From: an uncultured Gilliamella sp.
GTDB lineage: Bacteria > Pseudomonadota > Gammaproteobacteria > Enterobacterales > Orbaceae
Direction of reading: 5' to 3'
Assembly (NCBI GenBank): GCA_946482005.1
Contig: CAMLPV010000012.1
Span: 20,615-84,614 of the forward strand
Length of the DNA stretch: 64,000 nucleotides
In this document: positions 47,194 to 59,017 of the stretch, piece after piece
Layout: each line of letters begins with the position of its first letter
How positions within the stretch are numbered: position 1 is the stretch's first letter
Program-made: the position numbers and the translations under genes
The notes under the pieces: model-generated
The model's database searches: none
What the model saw: the letters and a program-made list of their open reading frames with translations, nothing else
Told to the model about the DNA's origin: nothing

Positions 47194-47985
47194 TTACGCT
47201 AAAAATAATGGCCCTAATGCAAGATTAGGTATTTGATACTCATCTGGATAATCCACTTGAACTAAATATAATCCTTCAGGTTTAGCGGTTGCTGCCGCTT
47301 GAGTCCTGTCTTTTATTTGTAGAAGTTCATTAATCCATATTGGCGGTTTATTGCCTACGCCAACTTCAAGTAAACTACCTACTATATTGCGAACCATATG
47401 GTGAACAAATGCATTAGCTTTAATATCAACAATGATATATTCGCCCTGCCTTGTTACTTCAATATGATGAATATTACGCCAAGGTGTTCGTGATTGACAT
47501 TGTGCCGCTCTAAATGATGAAAAATCATTTTCACCTAATAGATACTGTGCGGCTTGATGCATCAATGCCTCATTCAAAGGCAAATAATAGTGTGAAACAC
47601 CTTTAGACAAAATTGCTGGACGATAACAGTTATTATAAATAACATAACGGTAACGCCGAGCTGTTGCACTAAACCGGGCATGAAAACTATCATCGACCAC
47701 TTGCGACCAACGCACGGCAATATTTATCGGTAAATGTGCATTGACCCCCATTGTCCAAGCAGTTTCAGATCGTATAGCTTGGGTTTCAAAATGCACAACT
47801 TGTCCTGTTGCGTGCACGCCCGCATCGGTTCGACCAGCACAAAATAGGGTTATTGGCTCATTAGCGACAGTCGATAATGCTGATTCTAATCTTGCTTGGA
47901 TAGAATCAACTGATTGCTGACGTTGCCAACCAAAATAGCCACTACCATCATATTCAATACCTAAAGCGATTTTAGAGGTAGTCAT
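47194..47985 (-). CDS. truA: tRNA pseudouridine(38-40) synthase TruA
   Basis: TruA converts uridines 38, 39 and 40 of the tRNA anticodon arm to pseudouridine. The 263-residue protein starts [19 protein letters not shown], the family opening, and has the catalytic Asp (residue 54) in [27 protein letters not shown] and [17 protein letters not shown] complete the signatures. It overlaps the 3' end of usg by 14 bases, the same order as usg-truA in E. coli, so it is probably co-translated with it. Confidence 0.96.
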   Translation of the reverse strand: MTTSKIALGIEYDGSGYFGWQRQQSVDSIQARLESALSTVANEPITLFCAGRTDAGVHATGQVVHFETQAIRSETAWTMGVNAHLPINIAVRWSQVVDDSFHARFSATARRYRYVIYNNCYRPAILSKGVSHYYLPLNEALMHQAAQYLLGENDFSSFRAAQCQSRTPWRNIHHIEVTRQGEYIIVDIKANAFVHHMVRNIVGSLLEVGVGNKPPIWINELLQIKDRTQAAATAKPEGLYLVQVDYPDEYQIPNLALGPLFLA

Positions 47986-49021
47986 TGATTAGGATCTCAA
48001 GCGTCTCTATCAACATTAATGCACCTAAATAGCGAACATTGTCAGCTACTGACCAAAATTGAATTTGTTCATAATGCCCATAACTGTGCCGTAAATTAGA
48101 CAATTTTATTGTCAATTGAGATTCTGATTCGGCACTAACTTCCGTAACGGGTGTTGGTAAGTTACCTTCTTGTACCTCAACACCATATTCACCAAATCGT
48201 GCCATATCTAATTCAATTGGTAAGCTACTCGATACATTTATTGCTTGTGCAAGCCCATAAAATACCGGCACCACAACCGATTCAATCGAAACCGGTAAAT
48301 CATAATTATTAAGAACTTTGCGGATTTGATTAATCTGTGATTTCTCACCTAAAGCCACATCATCACGTTCATGTGATATTGGTAATAAATTAAAAGCCAA
48401 TTGTTTATCAAACAGTTCATTATCAACTGGCATACCATTAAGTAGACGTGCACTTTGTCCTGCGAGTTCATCAACACCTGGCTTACCGTAGAGTGATGCA
48501 GGAATAAAACTGGTTGCATGTAAATTGGTTAATAATTCAGTATCTGTTAACGATGCCACACAACGCAATAACTGACATACCGTCGCACTTGCCACTGCAA
48601 CAATATTATCATTACGATATTCAGTTAACACATTGTTGTTAACTTTAGGTACAATTAATGGAATATGATCTTGAGTAGCAAAATAACCACTGGCATCAAT
48701 AACAACGCAACCAGAATCGGTCGCTACTTGCGCATATTTTTCACTCGTTTTTGCACCAGCAACAAAAAAGGCAAAATGGCACTGACTCCAGTCCATTTGT
48801 GCACTATCAATAACCGTTAAGTTTTTACCCGCAAAGCGCACAATTTCGCCAGCACTATTATCACTTCCAACTAAATAAAGATTTTCAATCTGAAAATTAT
48901 GTTTTTGCGCACTATCAGTTTGTGCTTCGTCTGTTTGAACACAATGTTCTTGTAACAATTCAACTAGCGCAGAACCTACTTGTCCTGTCGCACCAACAAT
49001 CGCAATATTCCATGCAGACAT
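47972..49021 (-). CDS. usg: USG-1-like semialdehyde dehydrogenase homologue without catalytic cysteine
   Basis: A 349-residue relative of aspartate-semialdehyde dehydrogenase, as encoded upstream of truA in E. coli. The Rossmann start [20 protein letters not shown] and the acyl-transfer domain are conserved ([66 protein letters not shown]). At the position of the active-site NCTT of true dehydrogenases the sequence reads [10 protein letters not shown], so the nucleophilic cysteine appears replaced by Ala, with a Cys three residues later. E. coli Usg also lacks it. Enzyme activity is thus doubtful and the function unknown. There is a 14-base overlap with truA. Confidence 0.92.
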   Translation of the reverse strand: MSAWNIAIVGATGQVGSALVELLQEHCVQTDEAQTDSAQKHNFQIENLYLVGSDNSAGEIVRFAGKNLTVIDSAQMDWSQCHFAFFVAGAKTSEKYAQVATDSGCVVIDASGYFATQDHIPLIVPKVNNNVLTEYRNDNIVAVASATVCQLLRCVASLTDTELLTNLHATSFIPASLYGKPGVDELAGQSARLLNGMPVDNELFDKQLAFNLLPISHERDDVALGEKSQINQIRKVLNNYDLPVSIESVVVPVFYGLAQAINVSSSLPIELDMARFGEYGVEVQEGNLPTPVTEVSAESESQLTIKLSNLRHSYGHYEQIQFWSVADNVRYLGALMLIETLEILINDYL

Positions 49022-49315
49022 ATTTAATAACCCAAATAAAAAAGTTTAGTAGTAATTATATCACTATATCTTAAATATAGCGGAAAAAGATACTTCACAA
49101 TGATATTGGCATTTGTTCTTTTTACCATTATTCATATAAAAGGAGTTGATTAGACTAGGTTTTAAAAAAAACTTAACGTCAGTTTTTAATAATTTTTTTA
49201 TAACTCTAATAAATTTTTTGGAACATTGATCGACAAAAATAATCTTTCTCAGTTACTAATTGAATAAACATCGTAAAATTAAAACGATTATAAAACGAAT
49301 TTAGAAACATCTACC

Positions 49316-50362
49316 ATGGCAAAAAAAACATTATCAACCATTGCTAAACAAGCCAATTTATCCATTGCTTCCGTGTCGAGAGTTTTAAAAAAACCACATT
49401 TAACCTCACCCATGACACAATCTAAAGTTTATCAAGCCATTGAGGAGCTCAACATTGATATTCATAATAATTTTAAACCACATAGTGATCATAATGGCAG
49501 TAATAAAATATTAGTGTTGGACAATCAATTTATCACAAGAACATTAATCAACTACGGTTTAGAGCAAACGTTAACTCAAACTGGTTTTGCAATTTTTTAC
49601 TTTCGCTTTCCCTATCAAACAAAAAAAGACATCCATTATTTAATCAAATACATTAGTCAAAATTCCTTTGCTGGTATTTTAGTTATTAATGATGCGCCTT
49701 ATTTGCAGGAACTTGAGCATTTTAAGAAAGCTTTACCGCCTATTGTGTTAGTTAATCACTTTTCTTTAAACTTTATATGTGTTCATTTTGATCATTTAGT
49801 GATTGGACATCAAATAACCCAATATTTGCTCAATAATTCTCACTCAAAAATTGCAGTGCTATTTAATGATAACAATAAAATCAGTTCAACACTTTTTTTA
49901 CAAGGCTACAAACAAGCTTTACTAAGAGCAAATATTACCATTAACAAAGACTATCTTATCGAAGATTGCTTTACCTATGAACATGGCAGAGCAGCGATTA
50001 AACAATTAATAAATAGTAACAATCCCCCTACCGCTATTATCTGTTGTGATAATGTTAATCTAGATTATTTAGATGAAAGATTTCAAAACCATCCATCTTT
50101 TTCAACAAATTATAGTGTTATCTTAGGCGCATTACATCAAGCAAAAGAGTGTGAAATTCAGCTACCTCAGCCGATTACAATAACTTATCTTAGCCACTCA
50201 ACAGATAGGCAATACAATGAATTAGATAAGCTAAGTCGTGTTAATAAACCCATGTATAAAATGGGTCAAGAAGCCGCAACCTTGCTTTGCCAATATATAA
50301 GAAATGAATTAGCTACAACTAAACGCTACCATATTATTGAAACAGAGACATTTTTTTATTAA
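49316..50362 (+). CDS. LacI-family transcriptional regulator
   Basis: A 348-residue LacI/GalR-type protein. The N-terminal helix-turn-helix is clear (TLSTIAKQANLSIASVSRVLKKP, residues 5-27) with YQAIEELNIDI after it, where the usual LxYxPN hinge is poorly conserved. The effector domain is a diverged periplasmic-binding fold with HSKIAVLFND, LQGYKQALLRANI, PPTAIICCDNVN and KMGQEAATLLCQY. The closest feel is CytR, but the match is weak. No catabolic or transport genes are adjacent, so targets are unknown. It is divergent from usg across 294 bases and lacks a good ribosome site before the ATG. Confidence 0.85.
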   Translation: MAKKTLSTIAKQANLSIASVSRVLKKPHLTSPMTQSKVYQAIEELNIDIHNNFKPHSDHNGSNKILVLDNQFITRTLINYGLEQTLTQTGFAIFYFRFPYQTKKDIHYLIKYISQNSFAGILVINDAPYLQELEHFKKALPPIVLVNHFSLNFICVHFDHLVIGHQITQYLLNNSHSKIAVLFNDNNKISSTLFLQGYKQALLRANITINKDYLIEDCFTYEHGRAAIKQLINSNNPPTAIICCDNVNLDYLDERFQNHPSFSTNYSVILGALHQAKECEIQLPQPITITYLSHSTDRQYNELDKLSRVNKPMYKMGQEAATLLCQYIRNELATTKRYHIIETETFFY

Positions 50363-50431
50363 AAATAGTAAATTATACTGTGTTAATTTAACTCAATTTA
50401 GCCAATTCATTCACTTAAACATGATTAAATA

Positions 50432-51334
50432 TTATGAAGTTGATATTAATCGTTTTGGCGATAATTTATTAAACAGTTGTATTCCTGCTCCAATAAATTG
50501 TTCATCTTGATAGATTCTTACCAATGTTTCAACTGTTTTACTAGTATCAAGTTCAATCGTTCGACCCAATAAAATATCATCACCTTGAGCATGTGTCAGT
50601 ATTACTTTAGGCCAATCTTGTAATGGACTATCTACGGGCATCAAAAGTTGATCTTTATCGTTCATCTCTTCTAATGTTTCTAACGTGACCAAATTTTCAA
50701 TAGGATAGTTGGATACTTGCAAACGTCTTAAATAAATAACGTGTGCACCACAACCAAGTCGTTCACCCAGATCATCAACAATTGTGCGGATATAAGTTCC
50801 TTTAGAACAATGTATCTCTAACGTTAATTCGTTTTTTTCAACATCAAATTGAATAAATTGATTTTTATAAACAGTGATAGGTCTAGCTTCGCGATCAATT
50901 ACAATACCTTGACGAGCATACTCATAAAGTGGCTTACCTTGATATTTTAACGCTGAAAACATCGTTGGCACTTGTAAAATATCACCACGAAAATGTGTTA
51001 AAGCTTCATTGATTTGCGATTCAGTTACCTCAACTGGTTTGGTACTAACTATTTGACCATCAGCATCAGAAGTATCAGTTCGTTCACCAAGTTTCGCAAT
51101 GACACGATAACACTTATCAGAATCTAACAAATATTGAGAAAATTTGGTCGCTTCACCAAAGCAAATTGGTAACATGCCCGTTGCTAATGGATCAAGCGCT
51201 CCGGTATGCCCTGCTTTTTTCGCATTAAACAATCTCTTTACTTTTTGCAACGCATCGTTTGACGTCAAGCCTTGTGGTTTATCTAGCAATAAAACGCCGT
51301 GAAGATCACGGCGAGTTTTTTTTATATTCATCAT
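50432..51334 (-). CDS. truB: tRNA pseudouridine(55) synthase TruB
   Basis: TruB makes the universal pseudouridine 55 in the tRNA T-loop. The 300-residue protein has [22 protein letters not shown], catalytic Asp48 in [25 protein letters not shown], then [21 protein letters not shown] and the [19 protein letters not shown] segment of the PUA-linked region. It starts ATGATG with no Shine-Dalgarno site; the dispersed repeat (51337-51378) lies immediately upstream. Order rimP-nusA-infB-rbfA-truB as in E. coli; rpsO does not follow here. Confidence 0.96.
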   Translation of the reverse strand: MMNIKKTRRDLHGVLLLDKPQGLTSNDALQKVKRLFNAKKAGHTGALDPLATGMLPICFGEATKFSQYLLDSDKCYRVIAKLGERTDTSDADGQIVSTKPVEVTESQINEALTHFRGDILQVPTMFSALKYQGKPLYEYARQGIVIDREARPITVYKNQFIQFDVEKNELTLEIHCSKGTYIRTIVDDLGERLGCGAHVIYLRRLQVSNYPIENLVTLETLEEMNDKDQLLMPVDSPLQDWPKVILTHAQGDDILLGRTIELDTSKTVETLVRIYQDEQFIGAGIQLFNKLSPKRLISTS

Positions 51335-51336
51335 CT

Positions 51337-51378
51337 TTTTATACTGAAACGTATAGTTAACCTGAAACTTTTTTACAA
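51337..51378. repeat. Dispersed 42-base repeat, copy 2
   Basis: Matches 11241-11282 at 40 of 42 positions. It fills most of the 67-base gap between rbfA and truB and ends two bases before the truB start codon on the minus strand. TATAC-TGAAAC-GTATA inside it can form a 5-bp hairpin. Confidence 0.7.
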
Positions 51379-51401
51379 AAAATTAGAAGTTATTTGTAAA
51401 A

Positions 51402-51779
51402 TTAATCTTTATGACGCTCGTTATCTTGCTTAATAACATTCGTTACTAAATTAGACATATGCATACCTTTTACCAGAGACTCATCGTAAAAGAATTTAAT
51501 CTCAGGAATAATACGTAAGCTCATGGCTTTACCAATTAAAGTACGAATGTAGCCTTTCGCATCATTAAGCACTTTTAAACCTTGCTCGATAACTTGCGGG
51601 TCTTCATCATTTAAAAAAGTTACAAAAACTTTAGCGTATGAAAGATCACGTGAAATATCTACGCCAGAAACCGTTACCATACCTAAACGAGGATCTTTAA
51701 TTTCTCGTTGCAAGATGATTGCAATTTCTTTTTGTAATTCATGTCCGACTCGAGATGAACGATTAAATGCTTTTGCCAT
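51402..51779 (-). CDS. rbfA: 30S ribosome-binding factor RbfA
   Basis: RbfA binds the maturing 30S subunit near the 5' end of 16S rRNA and is needed for late assembly and cold adaptation. The 125-residue protein opens [43 protein letters not shown], collinear with E. coli RbfA. It continues [13 protein letters not shown] and [15 protein letters not shown], the KH-like fold elements. GAAGGAAAA precedes the ATG. It lies between infB and truB, with a hairpin between infB and itself. Confidence 0.96.
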   Translation of the reverse strand: MAKAFNRSSRVGHELQKEIAIILQREIKDPRLGMVTVSGVDISRDLSYAKVFVTFLNDEDPQVIEQGLKVLNDAKGYIRTLIGKAMSLRIIPEIKFFYDESLVKGMHMSNLVTNVIKQDNERHKD

Positions 51780-51802
51780 ATCTATTTTCCTTCAAATATA
51801 AA

Positions 51803-51826
51803 TAAGCAAGGCTTAAACCTTGCTTA
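51803..51826 (-). terminator. Hairpin between infB and rbfA
   Basis: TAAGCAAGG ... CCTTGCTTA, a perfect 9-bp stem with a six-base loop, 18 bases past the infB stop; on the minus strand TTTATATTTG follows. It is probably a partial terminator or an mRNA processing element, since rbfA and truB lie downstream on the same strand. Confidence 0.5.
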
Positions 51827-51844
51827 TAAAAGACAGCGTAATGA

Positions 51845-54550
51845 CTAAATCGTACGTTTGATTTCGATAGTTTCAAACACTTCAATAGTATCGCCAACGC
51901 GAACATCATTATAGTTACGTACACCAATACCACATTCCATACCATTACGAACTTCGTTGACGTCATCTTTAAAGCGACGTAATGATTCAAGTTCGCCTTC
52001 ATAGATAACCACGTTATCACGTAATACACGGATTGGATTATGACGTTTCACCACACCTTCCGTTACCATACAGCCAGCAATCGCACCAAATTTTGGTGAT
52101 TTAAAGACATCACGTACTTCGGCAAGACCAATGATCTCTTGTTTGTACTCAGGTGCAAGCATACCGCTCATTGCTTGTTTAACTTCATCAATAAGATCAT
52201 AAATCACTGAATAGTAGCGTAGATCTAAGTTTTCGGTTTCAACAACTTTACGCGCAGATGCATCAGCACGTACGTTAAAGCCTAAAATAATTGCATTAGA
52301 TGCTGCCGCAAGAGAAGCGTCAGTTTCAGTGATACCACCGACACCTGAACCAATAATTTTAACTTTAACTTCATCGGTTGATAGTTTAAGTAATGAATCG
52401 GAAATTGCTTCAACGGAACCTTGAACATCTGCTTTTAACACGATATTGAGTTCAGACACATCACCTTCGGTCATGTTGGTGAACATGTTTTCAAGTTTCG
52501 CTTTTTGTTGACGAGCTAATTTCACATCTCGGAACTTACCTTGTCGATAAAGCGCAACTTCACGAGCTTTCTTCTCATCACGTACAACAGTTGCTTCATC
52601 ACCCGCTGATGGCACACCAGATAGACCAAGAATCTCAACTGGGATAGATGGACCCGCTTCTGTAACTTCTTTACCTAATTCATTGCGCATTGCACGAATT
52701 CGACCATACTCAAATCCACAAAGTACAATATCGCCTTTACGTAGAGTACCTGATTGAACGAGTACGGTAGCAACAGAACCACGACCTTTATCAAGGAATG
52801 ATTCAATAACAACACCACTTGCCATTCCAGTTTCGTAAGCAGTTAATTCAAGTACTTCAGCTTGTAATAAGATCGCTTCAAGTAGTTGGTCGATACCCGT
52901 ACCTGCTTTAGCTGAAACATGAACAAACTGAGTATCACCGCCCCAATCTTCTGACATAACGCCATATTGAGCCAATTCGCCTTTTACACGCTCAGGATCG
53001 GCTTCAGGTTTATCAATTTTATTTACAGCAACAACAATTGGCACATTCGCTGCTTTAGCATGCTGAATAGCTTCAATTGTTTGTGGCATTACACCGTCAT
53101 CAGCAGCAACAACAAGTACCACGATATCGGTCGCTTTCGCACCACGAGCACGCATTGAAGTAAATGCCGCATGGCCTGGGGTATCTAAGAAAGTGATCTC
53201 ACCATTTGCAGTTTTAACATGATAAGCACCGATATGCTGAGTAATACCACCCGCTTCACCTGATGCTACTTTCGCTTTACGAATATAATCAAGTAACGAT
53301 GTTTTACCATGGTCAACGTGTCCCATAATGGTCACAACAGGTGCACGTGCAACTTTTTCTGCGCCAGTATCACGATCGCTCATAAGTGATTCTTCAAGCT
53401 CGTTTTCGCGACGAAGTACCACTTTATGTCCCATTTCTTCAGCAACAAGCTGTGCTGTTTCTTGATCGATTACTTGGTTAATGGTTGCCATTGCGCCCAT
53501 CTTCATCATGGTTTTAATGACTTCTGAGCCTTTAACAGCCATTTTATTGGCTAATTCAGCAACGGTAATTGTTTCACCAATCACAACATCACGGTTAACC
53601 GCTTGTACTGGTTTATTAAAGCTTTGTTGCAATGCGCTTTTACCTTTCTTTTTATGACCACTTCGGGTAACAGCTCGCGCTTCTTCACGTTCAGCTTTAC
53701 CTTCAGAAAGTTTGCTACCTTTTTTCTGCTTAGTTTGTTTACCGTTGCGACCACGTCCTCGAGAGCTTTCTACTTCACGATCGGTATCGTCTTCAGCGGC
53801 TCTTGCATATTTAGAAGTGGTAACATGATAATCATCATCATCTGAATTATCAGTCTCATCCGTATCATTGTATTGTTCTGCTAATTTACGTGCTTCTTCA
53901 GCCATACGTTTAGCGTCTTCTTCAAGTTTACGACGATTTTCTTCTTCTGCTTTTCGTTTAATTTCGTTAGCTTCGGCTTCTAAACGAGCCTTCTCTTCTT
54001 GTGCTTTTTTCACTTTAGGATCCACAGGGTGCGCTTGTTCTGTTTTTGCTACTTGCTTAGCTTTTTCTTCTTCAGCCTGAGCTTGTGCTTGAGCCTGAGC
54101 CTGAATTTCGGCTTGTTTTTTAGCTTCTTCTTCACGTTTCTTGGCTTCTTCTGCAGCTGCTAATCGCTCTTTTTCTTCCGCTTCTTGGCGGGCTTTCAAT
54201 TCAGCTTCTTGCTTAATTTTTTCGGCTTCAAGACGAGCTTTCTCTTGTTCTGCTATAAGTTCAGCCGGATCGCGCTTGACAAAAGTTCGTTTTTTACGAA
54301 CTTCTACTTTAATTTCTTTGCTTTTACCACCAGCACTTGACACATTTAAAGTTGAATGTGTTTTACGTTGCAGCGTTAATTTGGTCGGACCTTGCTGAGG
54401 ATTTAAATGCGCAAGCAAAGCTTCTTTTTCCTTTTGTGTAACAGTATCAGATGCTGTTTTTTTCATACCTGCATCGGCAAACTGTTGCAAAAGTGTTTGC
54501 ACTGGAGTATTTATTTCCTGAGCCAGTGTTTCGATTGATACTTTGGTCAT
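51845..54550 (-). CDS. infB: Translation initiation factor IF-2
   Basis: IF-2 is the GTPase that recruits initiator tRNA to the 30S subunit and promotes subunit joining. The 901-residue length resembles E. coli IF2-alpha (890). Order of parts: N-terminal IF2_N subdomain ([20 protein letters not shown]), a long Glu/Lys/Ala-rich helical linker (about residues 105-235), a second IF2_N region ([20 protein letters not shown]), and the G domain with [27 protein letters not shown] and NKIDK. Domains II to IV follow. An internal in-frame start for a shorter IF2 form is plausible but was not identified. It lies 17 bases after nusA. The initiator tRNA it uses is encoded upstream in the same block. Confidence 0.97.
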   Translation of the reverse strand: MTKVSIETLAQEINTPVQTLLQQFADAGMKKTASDTVTQKEKEALLAHLNPQQGPTKLTLQRKTHSTLNVSSAGGKSKEIKVEVRKKRTFVKRDPAELIAEQEKARLEAEKIKQEAELKARQEAEEKERLAAAEEAKKREEEAKKQAEIQAQAQAQAQAEEEKAKQVAKTEQAHPVDPKVKKAQEEKARLEAEANEIKRKAEEENRRKLEEDAKRMAEEARKLAEQYNDTDETDNSDDDDYHVTTSKYARAAEDDTDREVESSRGRGRNGKQTKQKKGSKLSEGKAEREEARAVTRSGHKKKGKSALQQSFNKPVQAVNRDVVIGETITVAELANKMAVKGSEVIKTMMKMGAMATINQVIDQETAQLVAEEMGHKVVLRRENELEESLMSDRDTGAEKVARAPVVTIMGHVDHGKTSLLDYIRKAKVASGEAGGITQHIGAYHVKTANGEITFLDTPGHAAFTSMRARGAKATDIVVLVVAADDGVMPQTIEAIQHAKAANVPIVVAVNKIDKPEADPERVKGELAQYGVMSEDWGGDTQFVHVSAKAGTGIDQLLEAILLQAEVLELTAYETGMASGVVIESFLDKGRGSVATVLVQSGTLRKGDIVLCGFEYGRIRAMRNELGKEVTEAGPSIPVEILGLSGVPSAGDEATVVRDEKKAREVALYRQGKFRDVKLARQQKAKLENMFTNMTEGDVSELNIVLKADVQGSVEAISDSLLKLSTDEVKVKIIGSGVGGITETDASLAAASNAIILGFNVRADASARKVVETENLDLRYYSVIYDLIDEVKQAMSGMLAPEYKQEIIGLAEVRDVFKSPKFGAIAGCMVTEGVVKRHNPIRVLRDNVVIYEGELESLRRFKDDVNEVRNGMECGIGVRNYNDVRVGDTIEVFETIEIKRTI

Positions 54551-54567
54551 GTATAACTTTCCCTCAA

Positions 54568-56043
54568 TTATTCATTTGCAAACCAACAAATATTACGTGC
54601 AGCCATAATAAAATCGCCAGCTTGTTTGCTTGTTAAACCTTCAATGTCGGCTAGATCGTCAGTACCTTGTTCAGCTAAATCTTCCAAAGTAGTTACGTCA
54701 TGTTGTGCTAATTGATAGGCCAATTCTTGTGTCATACCTGCCAAATCTAATAAATCTTGAGCAGGTCTTTTGTCACCACTCGTCGCTAATGCCATTGTGG
54801 TTAATGCATCCTTTGCTCGACTTCTTAATGCTTCAACAAGTTCTTCATTAAGTTCTTCAATTTCAAGTAATTCATCAACAGGTACATAAGCAAGCTCTTC
54901 CAATGAAGTAAAGCCTTCTTCAACTAATAGTTGTGCAAGATCTTCTTCAATATCTAAATGCTTCATGAAATTACTAATTGAAGCAAAAGATTCTGCATGA
55001 TGTTTTTCTTGTAAATCTTCGGTACTCATAACATTTAATGTCCAGCCCGTGAGCTGTGATGCTAAACGAATATTTTGCCCATTTCGACCAATTGCCTGTG
55101 GCAACGTATCGGCATTAACGGCGACATCCATAGTATGTTTATCTTCATCAACAACGATTGACACCACATCTGCAGGCGCCATAGCGTTAATTACGTATTG
55201 TGCTGGGTTATCATCCCACAAAACAATATCGATTCGCTCACCACCAAATTCATTTGATACCGCTTGAACACGTGCACCACGCATACCAACACAAGCACCG
55301 ACTGGATCAATACGACGGTCATTGCTGCTAACTGCAATTTTGGCACGCGATCCTGGATCACGAGCAACACCTTTAATATCAATCATCTCTTCACCAATTT
55401 CTGGCACTTCGATACGGAATAATTCTTCCATCATCTCAGGGTTAGAACGACTGATACAAAGTTGTGCTGGTTTGTTATCTTGTTCAACAAGGTATAAAAT
55501 ACCACGAACACGGTCACCAATACGAAAGTTTTCACGTGGTAACATGTCATGACGTAACATCATTGCATCGGCATTATTACCTAAATCAAGAATTACACTA
55601 TCACGGTTAGTTTTCTTGACAATACCCGTTACGATTTCACCAATGCGATTTCTGAACATGTCAATTACCATGGCTCGCTCAGCTTCACGTACTTTTTGTA
55701 CAATAACTTGTTTCGCTGTTTGGGTAGTAATACGGTCAAATGCTACTGATTCAATCTGTTCTTGAACATAATCACCGAGTTGTACTGATGGATCTTCGTA
55801 TTGTGCTGCTTCTAATGTTATTTCTTTCGTTGGTTGAGAGACATCGCTCACAACATGCCAACGACGGAATGTGTCATAATCGCCTGTTTTATGGTCGATT
55901 TTTACAATAACGTCAATATCCACATTCTGTTTCTTTTTAGTGGCTGTTGCTAATGCTGTTTCTAGCGCTTCAAAAATTTTGTCACGCGTTAGTGCTTTTT
56001 CATTTGATACTGCTTCAACAACAGCTAAAATTTCTTTATTCAT
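54568..56043 (-). CDS. nusA: Transcription termination/antitermination factor NusA
   Basis: NusA binds RNA polymerase to regulate pausing, termination and antitermination. At 491 residues it is close to E. coli (495). It has the N-terminal RNAP-binding domain ([28 protein letters not shown]), an S1 domain ([21 protein letters not shown]), KH1 and KH2 ([17 protein letters not shown] and [21 protein letters not shown]), and two C-terminal acidic repeats ([20 protein letters not shown] and [19 protein letters not shown]). It lies 16 bases after rimP. Autoregulation of this operon by NusA is known in E. coli and likely here. Confidence 0.97.
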   Translation of the reverse strand: MNKEILAVVEAVSNEKALTRDKIFEALETALATATKKKQNVDIDVIVKIDHKTGDYDTFRRWHVVSDVSQPTKEITLEAAQYEDPSVQLGDYVQEQIESVAFDRITTQTAKQVIVQKVREAERAMVIDMFRNRIGEIVTGIVKKTNRDSVILDLGNNADAMMLRHDMLPRENFRIGDRVRGILYLVEQDNKPAQLCISRSNPEMMEELFRIEVPEIGEEMIDIKGVARDPGSRAKIAVSSNDRRIDPVGACVGMRGARVQAVSNEFGGERIDIVLWDDNPAQYVINAMAPADVVSIVVDEDKHTMDVAVNADTLPQAIGRNGQNIRLASQLTGWTLNVMSTEDLQEKHHAESFASISNFMKHLDIEEDLAQLLVEEGFTSLEELAYVPVDELLEIEELNEELVEALRSRAKDALTTMALATSGDKRPAQDLLDLAGMTQELAYQLAQHDVTTLEDLAEQGTDDLADIEGLTSKQAGDFIMAARNICWFANE

Positions 56044-56059
56044 CCTTTACACCCGTACT

Positions 56060-56521
56060 CTATTTAAGGTTAAAATTAGGTACTATGTTTGCTTTCTGTA
56101 TATTACTAAAAGCAAACACTTCATTATTATCTTCCACCGTTAATGTAATCATGTCATTATCAATGGATTTTATCCTACCTTTCCACTTGCGACGATTTGC
56201 AACAGGAATGCGTAAACTAATAGTGACTTCTTCACCAATAAAGCGTTGATAATGTTCAAGCGTAAACAGAGGTCTATCCATACCTGGCGATGAAACTTCA
56301 AGGTTATAGGCGTCTTTAATAGGGTCTTCAACATCAAGTACTGCGCTAATTTGTCGGCTAACATCAGCACAATCATCAACAGTTATACCATTTTCATTAT
56401 CAATATAGACTCGAAGTACAGGATAACGACCACGAATGTATTCAACGCCAACTAACTCAAAACCAAGTGCATTTACTGGTTCTTGAATGATATCAGTTAA
56501 TTGCTGTTCTATATTAGCCAA
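56060..56521 (-). CDS. rimP: Ribosome maturation factor RimP (TTG start)
   Basis: RimP assists 30S maturation, acting on the 3' domain and S12 incorporation. The 153-residue protein aligns with E. coli RimP from the first residue if the start is TTG at 56521 ([21 protein letters not shown]), with GGAGG five bases upstream. The longer frame from GTG at 56533 would place that ribosome site inside the coding region. Family core: [39 protein letters not shown] and [15 protein letters not shown]. First protein gene of the metY-rimP-nusA-infB block, 16 bases before nusA. Confidence 0.94.
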   Translation of the reverse strand: MANIEQQLTDIIQEPVNALGFELVGVEYIRGRYPVLRVYIDNENGITVDDCADVSRQISAVLDVEDPIKDAYNLEVSSPGMDRPLFTLEHYQRFIGEEVTISLRIPVANRRKWKGRIKSIDNDMITLTVEDNNEVFAFSNIQKANIVPNFNLK

Positions 56522-56600
56522 ACAAACCTCCACTGCAGAAAATAAAAAAGGGCATAAAGCCCAACATTCCTTTTAAACTCGCGTTTAAATCATAACATAT

Positions 56601-56622
56601 AAAAAAACCTCGACAAGCGAGG
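56601..56622 (-). terminator. Terminator after the initiator tRNA gene
   Basis: On the minus strand CCTCG-CTTGT-CGAGG is followed by seven Ts, about 90 bases past the tRNA. A second, smaller hairpin (GGGC-TTTAT-GCCC then six Ts, near 56543-56562) lies just before rimP. Both would reduce read-through from metY into rimP-nusA-infB, a known control point of this operon in E. coli. Confidence 0.75.
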
Positions 56623-56711
56623 CTACATTTAAAACATAATATAATGAAGCCACTTGATTCGAACTTTCAGACAATAAAAATGGGATAGATTAATATGAAT
56701 GAAAATTTAAG

Positions 56712-56788
<77 letters not shown>

Positions 56789-56802
56789 ATAGATGACTGA
56801 GA

Positions 56803-56830
56803 ATTATACTTCTTTTTGGATAAAATGCAA
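56803..56830 (-). promoter_or_regulatory. Promoter of metY
   Basis: On the minus strand TTGCAT (56830-56825) and a perfect TATAAT (56808-56803) are 16 bases apart, ending 14 bases before the mature tRNA 5' end. Confidence 0.7.
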
Positions 56831-56995
56831 CTTAAAATCACGCTAGTTTTATCAATTATGCTTAAAGTTTTTAAAAATAACACACTATAACTTTGCTTGT
56901 GCATTCAGATAAATTAAGCATAATTGGTTACCTAATATTGGTATAAAAATCCATATTTCAAGTTTATTATACCAATGATAGTTCTTTAAATAAGA

Positions 56996-57802
56996 TTACT
57001 TGCTTGTCGCCTGTTTCATCGTTTTAACAAAGCTCGCTAATTCACTCAGCATTTTATCTGTGTTATCCAGATTATGCTCAATAATTTTAACTGTAGCCGA
57101 ACCAGCAATAGCCCCAGCAGCACCCGATTTAATGGCTTCACTGATTTGGAACGGTTCAGAAATACCAAATCCTTGAATCGCTGGCGGAGCACCATATTCA
57201 TGCAATTTATCTAGTAAATGGGTTAAAGGTTTATTAGCACGATTTTCAGTACCGGTTACGCCTGCACGCGAAACCAAATAAGTATAGCCTTTACCTTGTT
57301 TAGCAATATTTTTTATTACTTCATCATCTGCATTAGGCGGACAAATAAATATTGGGTCAATTCCATGTTTTTCAGCAGAATCGGTAAATTCTGGTGCATA
57401 TTCCACAGGTAAATCAGCAATTAATACTGAATCGACGCCCGCTTTGGCACATTTAGTATAGAAGTTATCAATACCATTTTTGAACACCAAATTAGCATAA
57501 ATTAGCAAACCTATTGGGATATCAGCATTTTGCTTTCTTATTTTATTTAAAATTTCAAATGATTTTTCAACACTAATACCACCTTTAAAAGCACGAATAT
57601 TAGCATTTTGAATGGTTGGACCATCGGCCATTGGATCGGAAAATGGGATACCTAATTCTAAGGCGTCAGCACCTGCATCAATCAAGGTTTGGATAATTTT
57701 TAGCGAAAGATCAGGTGTTGGATCGCCAACCGGTACAAAAGGAACAAATGCACCACGTTTTTCCGCTGCTAAAGTTGCAAACAGTTTTTGATAACGGCTC
57801 AT
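56996..57802 (-). CDS. trpA: Tryptophan synthase alpha subunit TrpA
   Basis: TrpA cleaves indole-3-glycerol phosphate and channels indole to TrpB. The 268-residue TIM barrel carries catalytic Glu in [19 protein letters not shown], Asp in [15 protein letters not shown], and the phosphate loop [10 protein letters not shown] with [13 protein letters not shown]. It overlaps trpB by four bases (ATGA), with AAGGAG upstream in the trpB end. Last gene of the operon; no strong hairpin was seen in the 200-base gap before metY. Confidence 0.97.
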   Translation of the reverse strand: MSRYQKLFATLAAEKRGAFVPFVPVGDPTPDLSLKIIQTLIDAGADALELGIPFSDPMADGPTIQNANIRAFKGGISVEKSFEILNKIRKQNADIPIGLLIYANLVFKNGIDNFYTKCAKAGVDSVLIADLPVEYAPEFTDSAEKHGIDPIFICPPNADDEVIKNIAKQGKGYTYLVSRAGVTGTENRANKPLTHLLDKLHEYGAPPAIQGFGISEPFQISEAIKSGAAGAIAGSATVKIIEHNLDNTDKMLSELASFVKTMKQATSK

Positions 57803-58992
57803 TGTATTTCTCCTTTTGCTTTTAAAACATCATAAACAGTAAATATATCTTTATCACCCCGACCAGATAAGTTAACAATTAATAGTTGTTCTTTGTCTGG
57901 ATTTTCTTTAATCATTTTCATCGCGTAGGCTAATGCATGTGATGATTCAAGTGCGGGGATAATTCCTTCATGACGGGATAACTCTTTAAACGCATCAAGT
58001 GCTTCATCATCAGTAATAGAAACGTATTGCGCTCGACCAATGCTATCTAAATAAGCATGTTGTGGACCCACTGCTGGAAAATCAAGCCCTGCCGAAATTG
58101 AATAAGACTCTTCAATTTGCCCTTCGTCAGTCTGCATCATTGGGGTTTTCATTCCAAAATAGATGCCTAACTTGCCATGTTTTAATGAAGCTCCATGCTC
58201 GCCACTTTCAATACCATGTCCGCCGGGTTCAACACCAATTAATTTAACGGATTTATCATCAATAAAATTAGCAAACATACCAATTGCGTTAGATCCTCCA
58301 CCAACACAAGCAATGACAGCATCAGGCAAACGACCTTCACGCTCTAAAATTTGCTGTTTAGCTTCACGGCTGATCATTTGTTGAAATTCACGCACAATAG
58401 TTGGGAAAGGATGGGGTCCCGCTGCTGTACCAAGCATATAGTGAGCGTGTTCATAACTACCAGACCAATCGCGTAGCGCTTCATTACAGGCATCTTTCAA
58501 CGTTGCTGAACCTGTTTCAACCGGAATCACTGTTGCGCCCATGAGCCGCATTCTAAAGACATTAGGTGCTTGACGTTGAACATCTTTAGCGCCCATATAA
58601 ATTCGGCATTTTAAACCTAATAGAGCACAAGCTAAAGCGGAAGCAACACCATGCTGCCCTGCTCCAGTTTCGGCAATAATTTCAGTTTTACCCATGCGTT
58701 TAGCCAGTAAAGCTTGACCTAATACTTGATTGGTCTTGTGTGCCCCACCATGCACTAAATCTTCTCGTTTTAAATAAAGCTTAGTTTTAGTTCCCGCCGT
58801 TAGATTTTTACATAATGTCAGCGCGGTTGGTCGACCCGCATAATTAACTAATAGATCATTAAACTCTTTTTGGAAATCTGGATCATGTATCGCTGATAAA
58901 AAAGCTTGCTCAAGTTGTTCTAGTACAGGCATTAATATTTGGGGGACATATTGCCCACCAAATTCACCAAAATAAGGATTTAATTTAGACAT
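57799..58992 (-). CDS. trpB: Tryptophan synthase beta subunit TrpB
   Basis: TrpB joins indole and serine to tryptophan with PLP. The 397-residue protein has the PLP lysine in [15 protein letters not shown], catalytic Glu in [12 protein letters not shown], the phosphate loop [12 protein letters not shown], and the closing [16 protein letters not shown] start it at 58992 ([19 protein letters not shown]) because AAGGA is six bases before that ATG and abuts the upstream one at 58998. It lies 25 bases after trpCF and overlaps trpA by four. Confidence 0.97.
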   Translation of the reverse strand: MSKLNPYFGEFGGQYVPQILMPVLEQLEQAFLSAIHDPDFQKEFNDLLVNYAGRPTALTLCKNLTAGTKTKLYLKREDLVHGGAHKTNQVLGQALLAKRMGKTEIIAETGAGQHGVASALACALLGLKCRIYMGAKDVQRQAPNVFRMRLMGATVIPVETGSATLKDACNEALRDWSGSYEHAHYMLGTAAGPHPFPTIVREFQQMISREAKQQILEREGRLPDAVIACVGGGSNAIGMFANFIDDKSVKLIGVEPGGHGIESGEHGASLKHGKLGIYFGMKTPMMQTDEGQIEESYSISAGLDFPAVGPQHAYLDSIGRAQYVSITDDEALDAFKELSRHEGIIPALESSHALAYAMKMIKENPDKEQLLIVNLSGRGDKDIFTVYDVLKAKGEIQ

Positions 58993-59017
58993 AACCATTC
59001 CTTTTTATAATTAAAAA

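Noticed and set aside
53603..54398. Several Ser/Phe/Ala-rich plus-strand frames opposite infB
   Set aside because: They are antisense shadows of the Glu/Lys/Ala-rich IF-2 linker; their composition follows from the real gene on the other strand.
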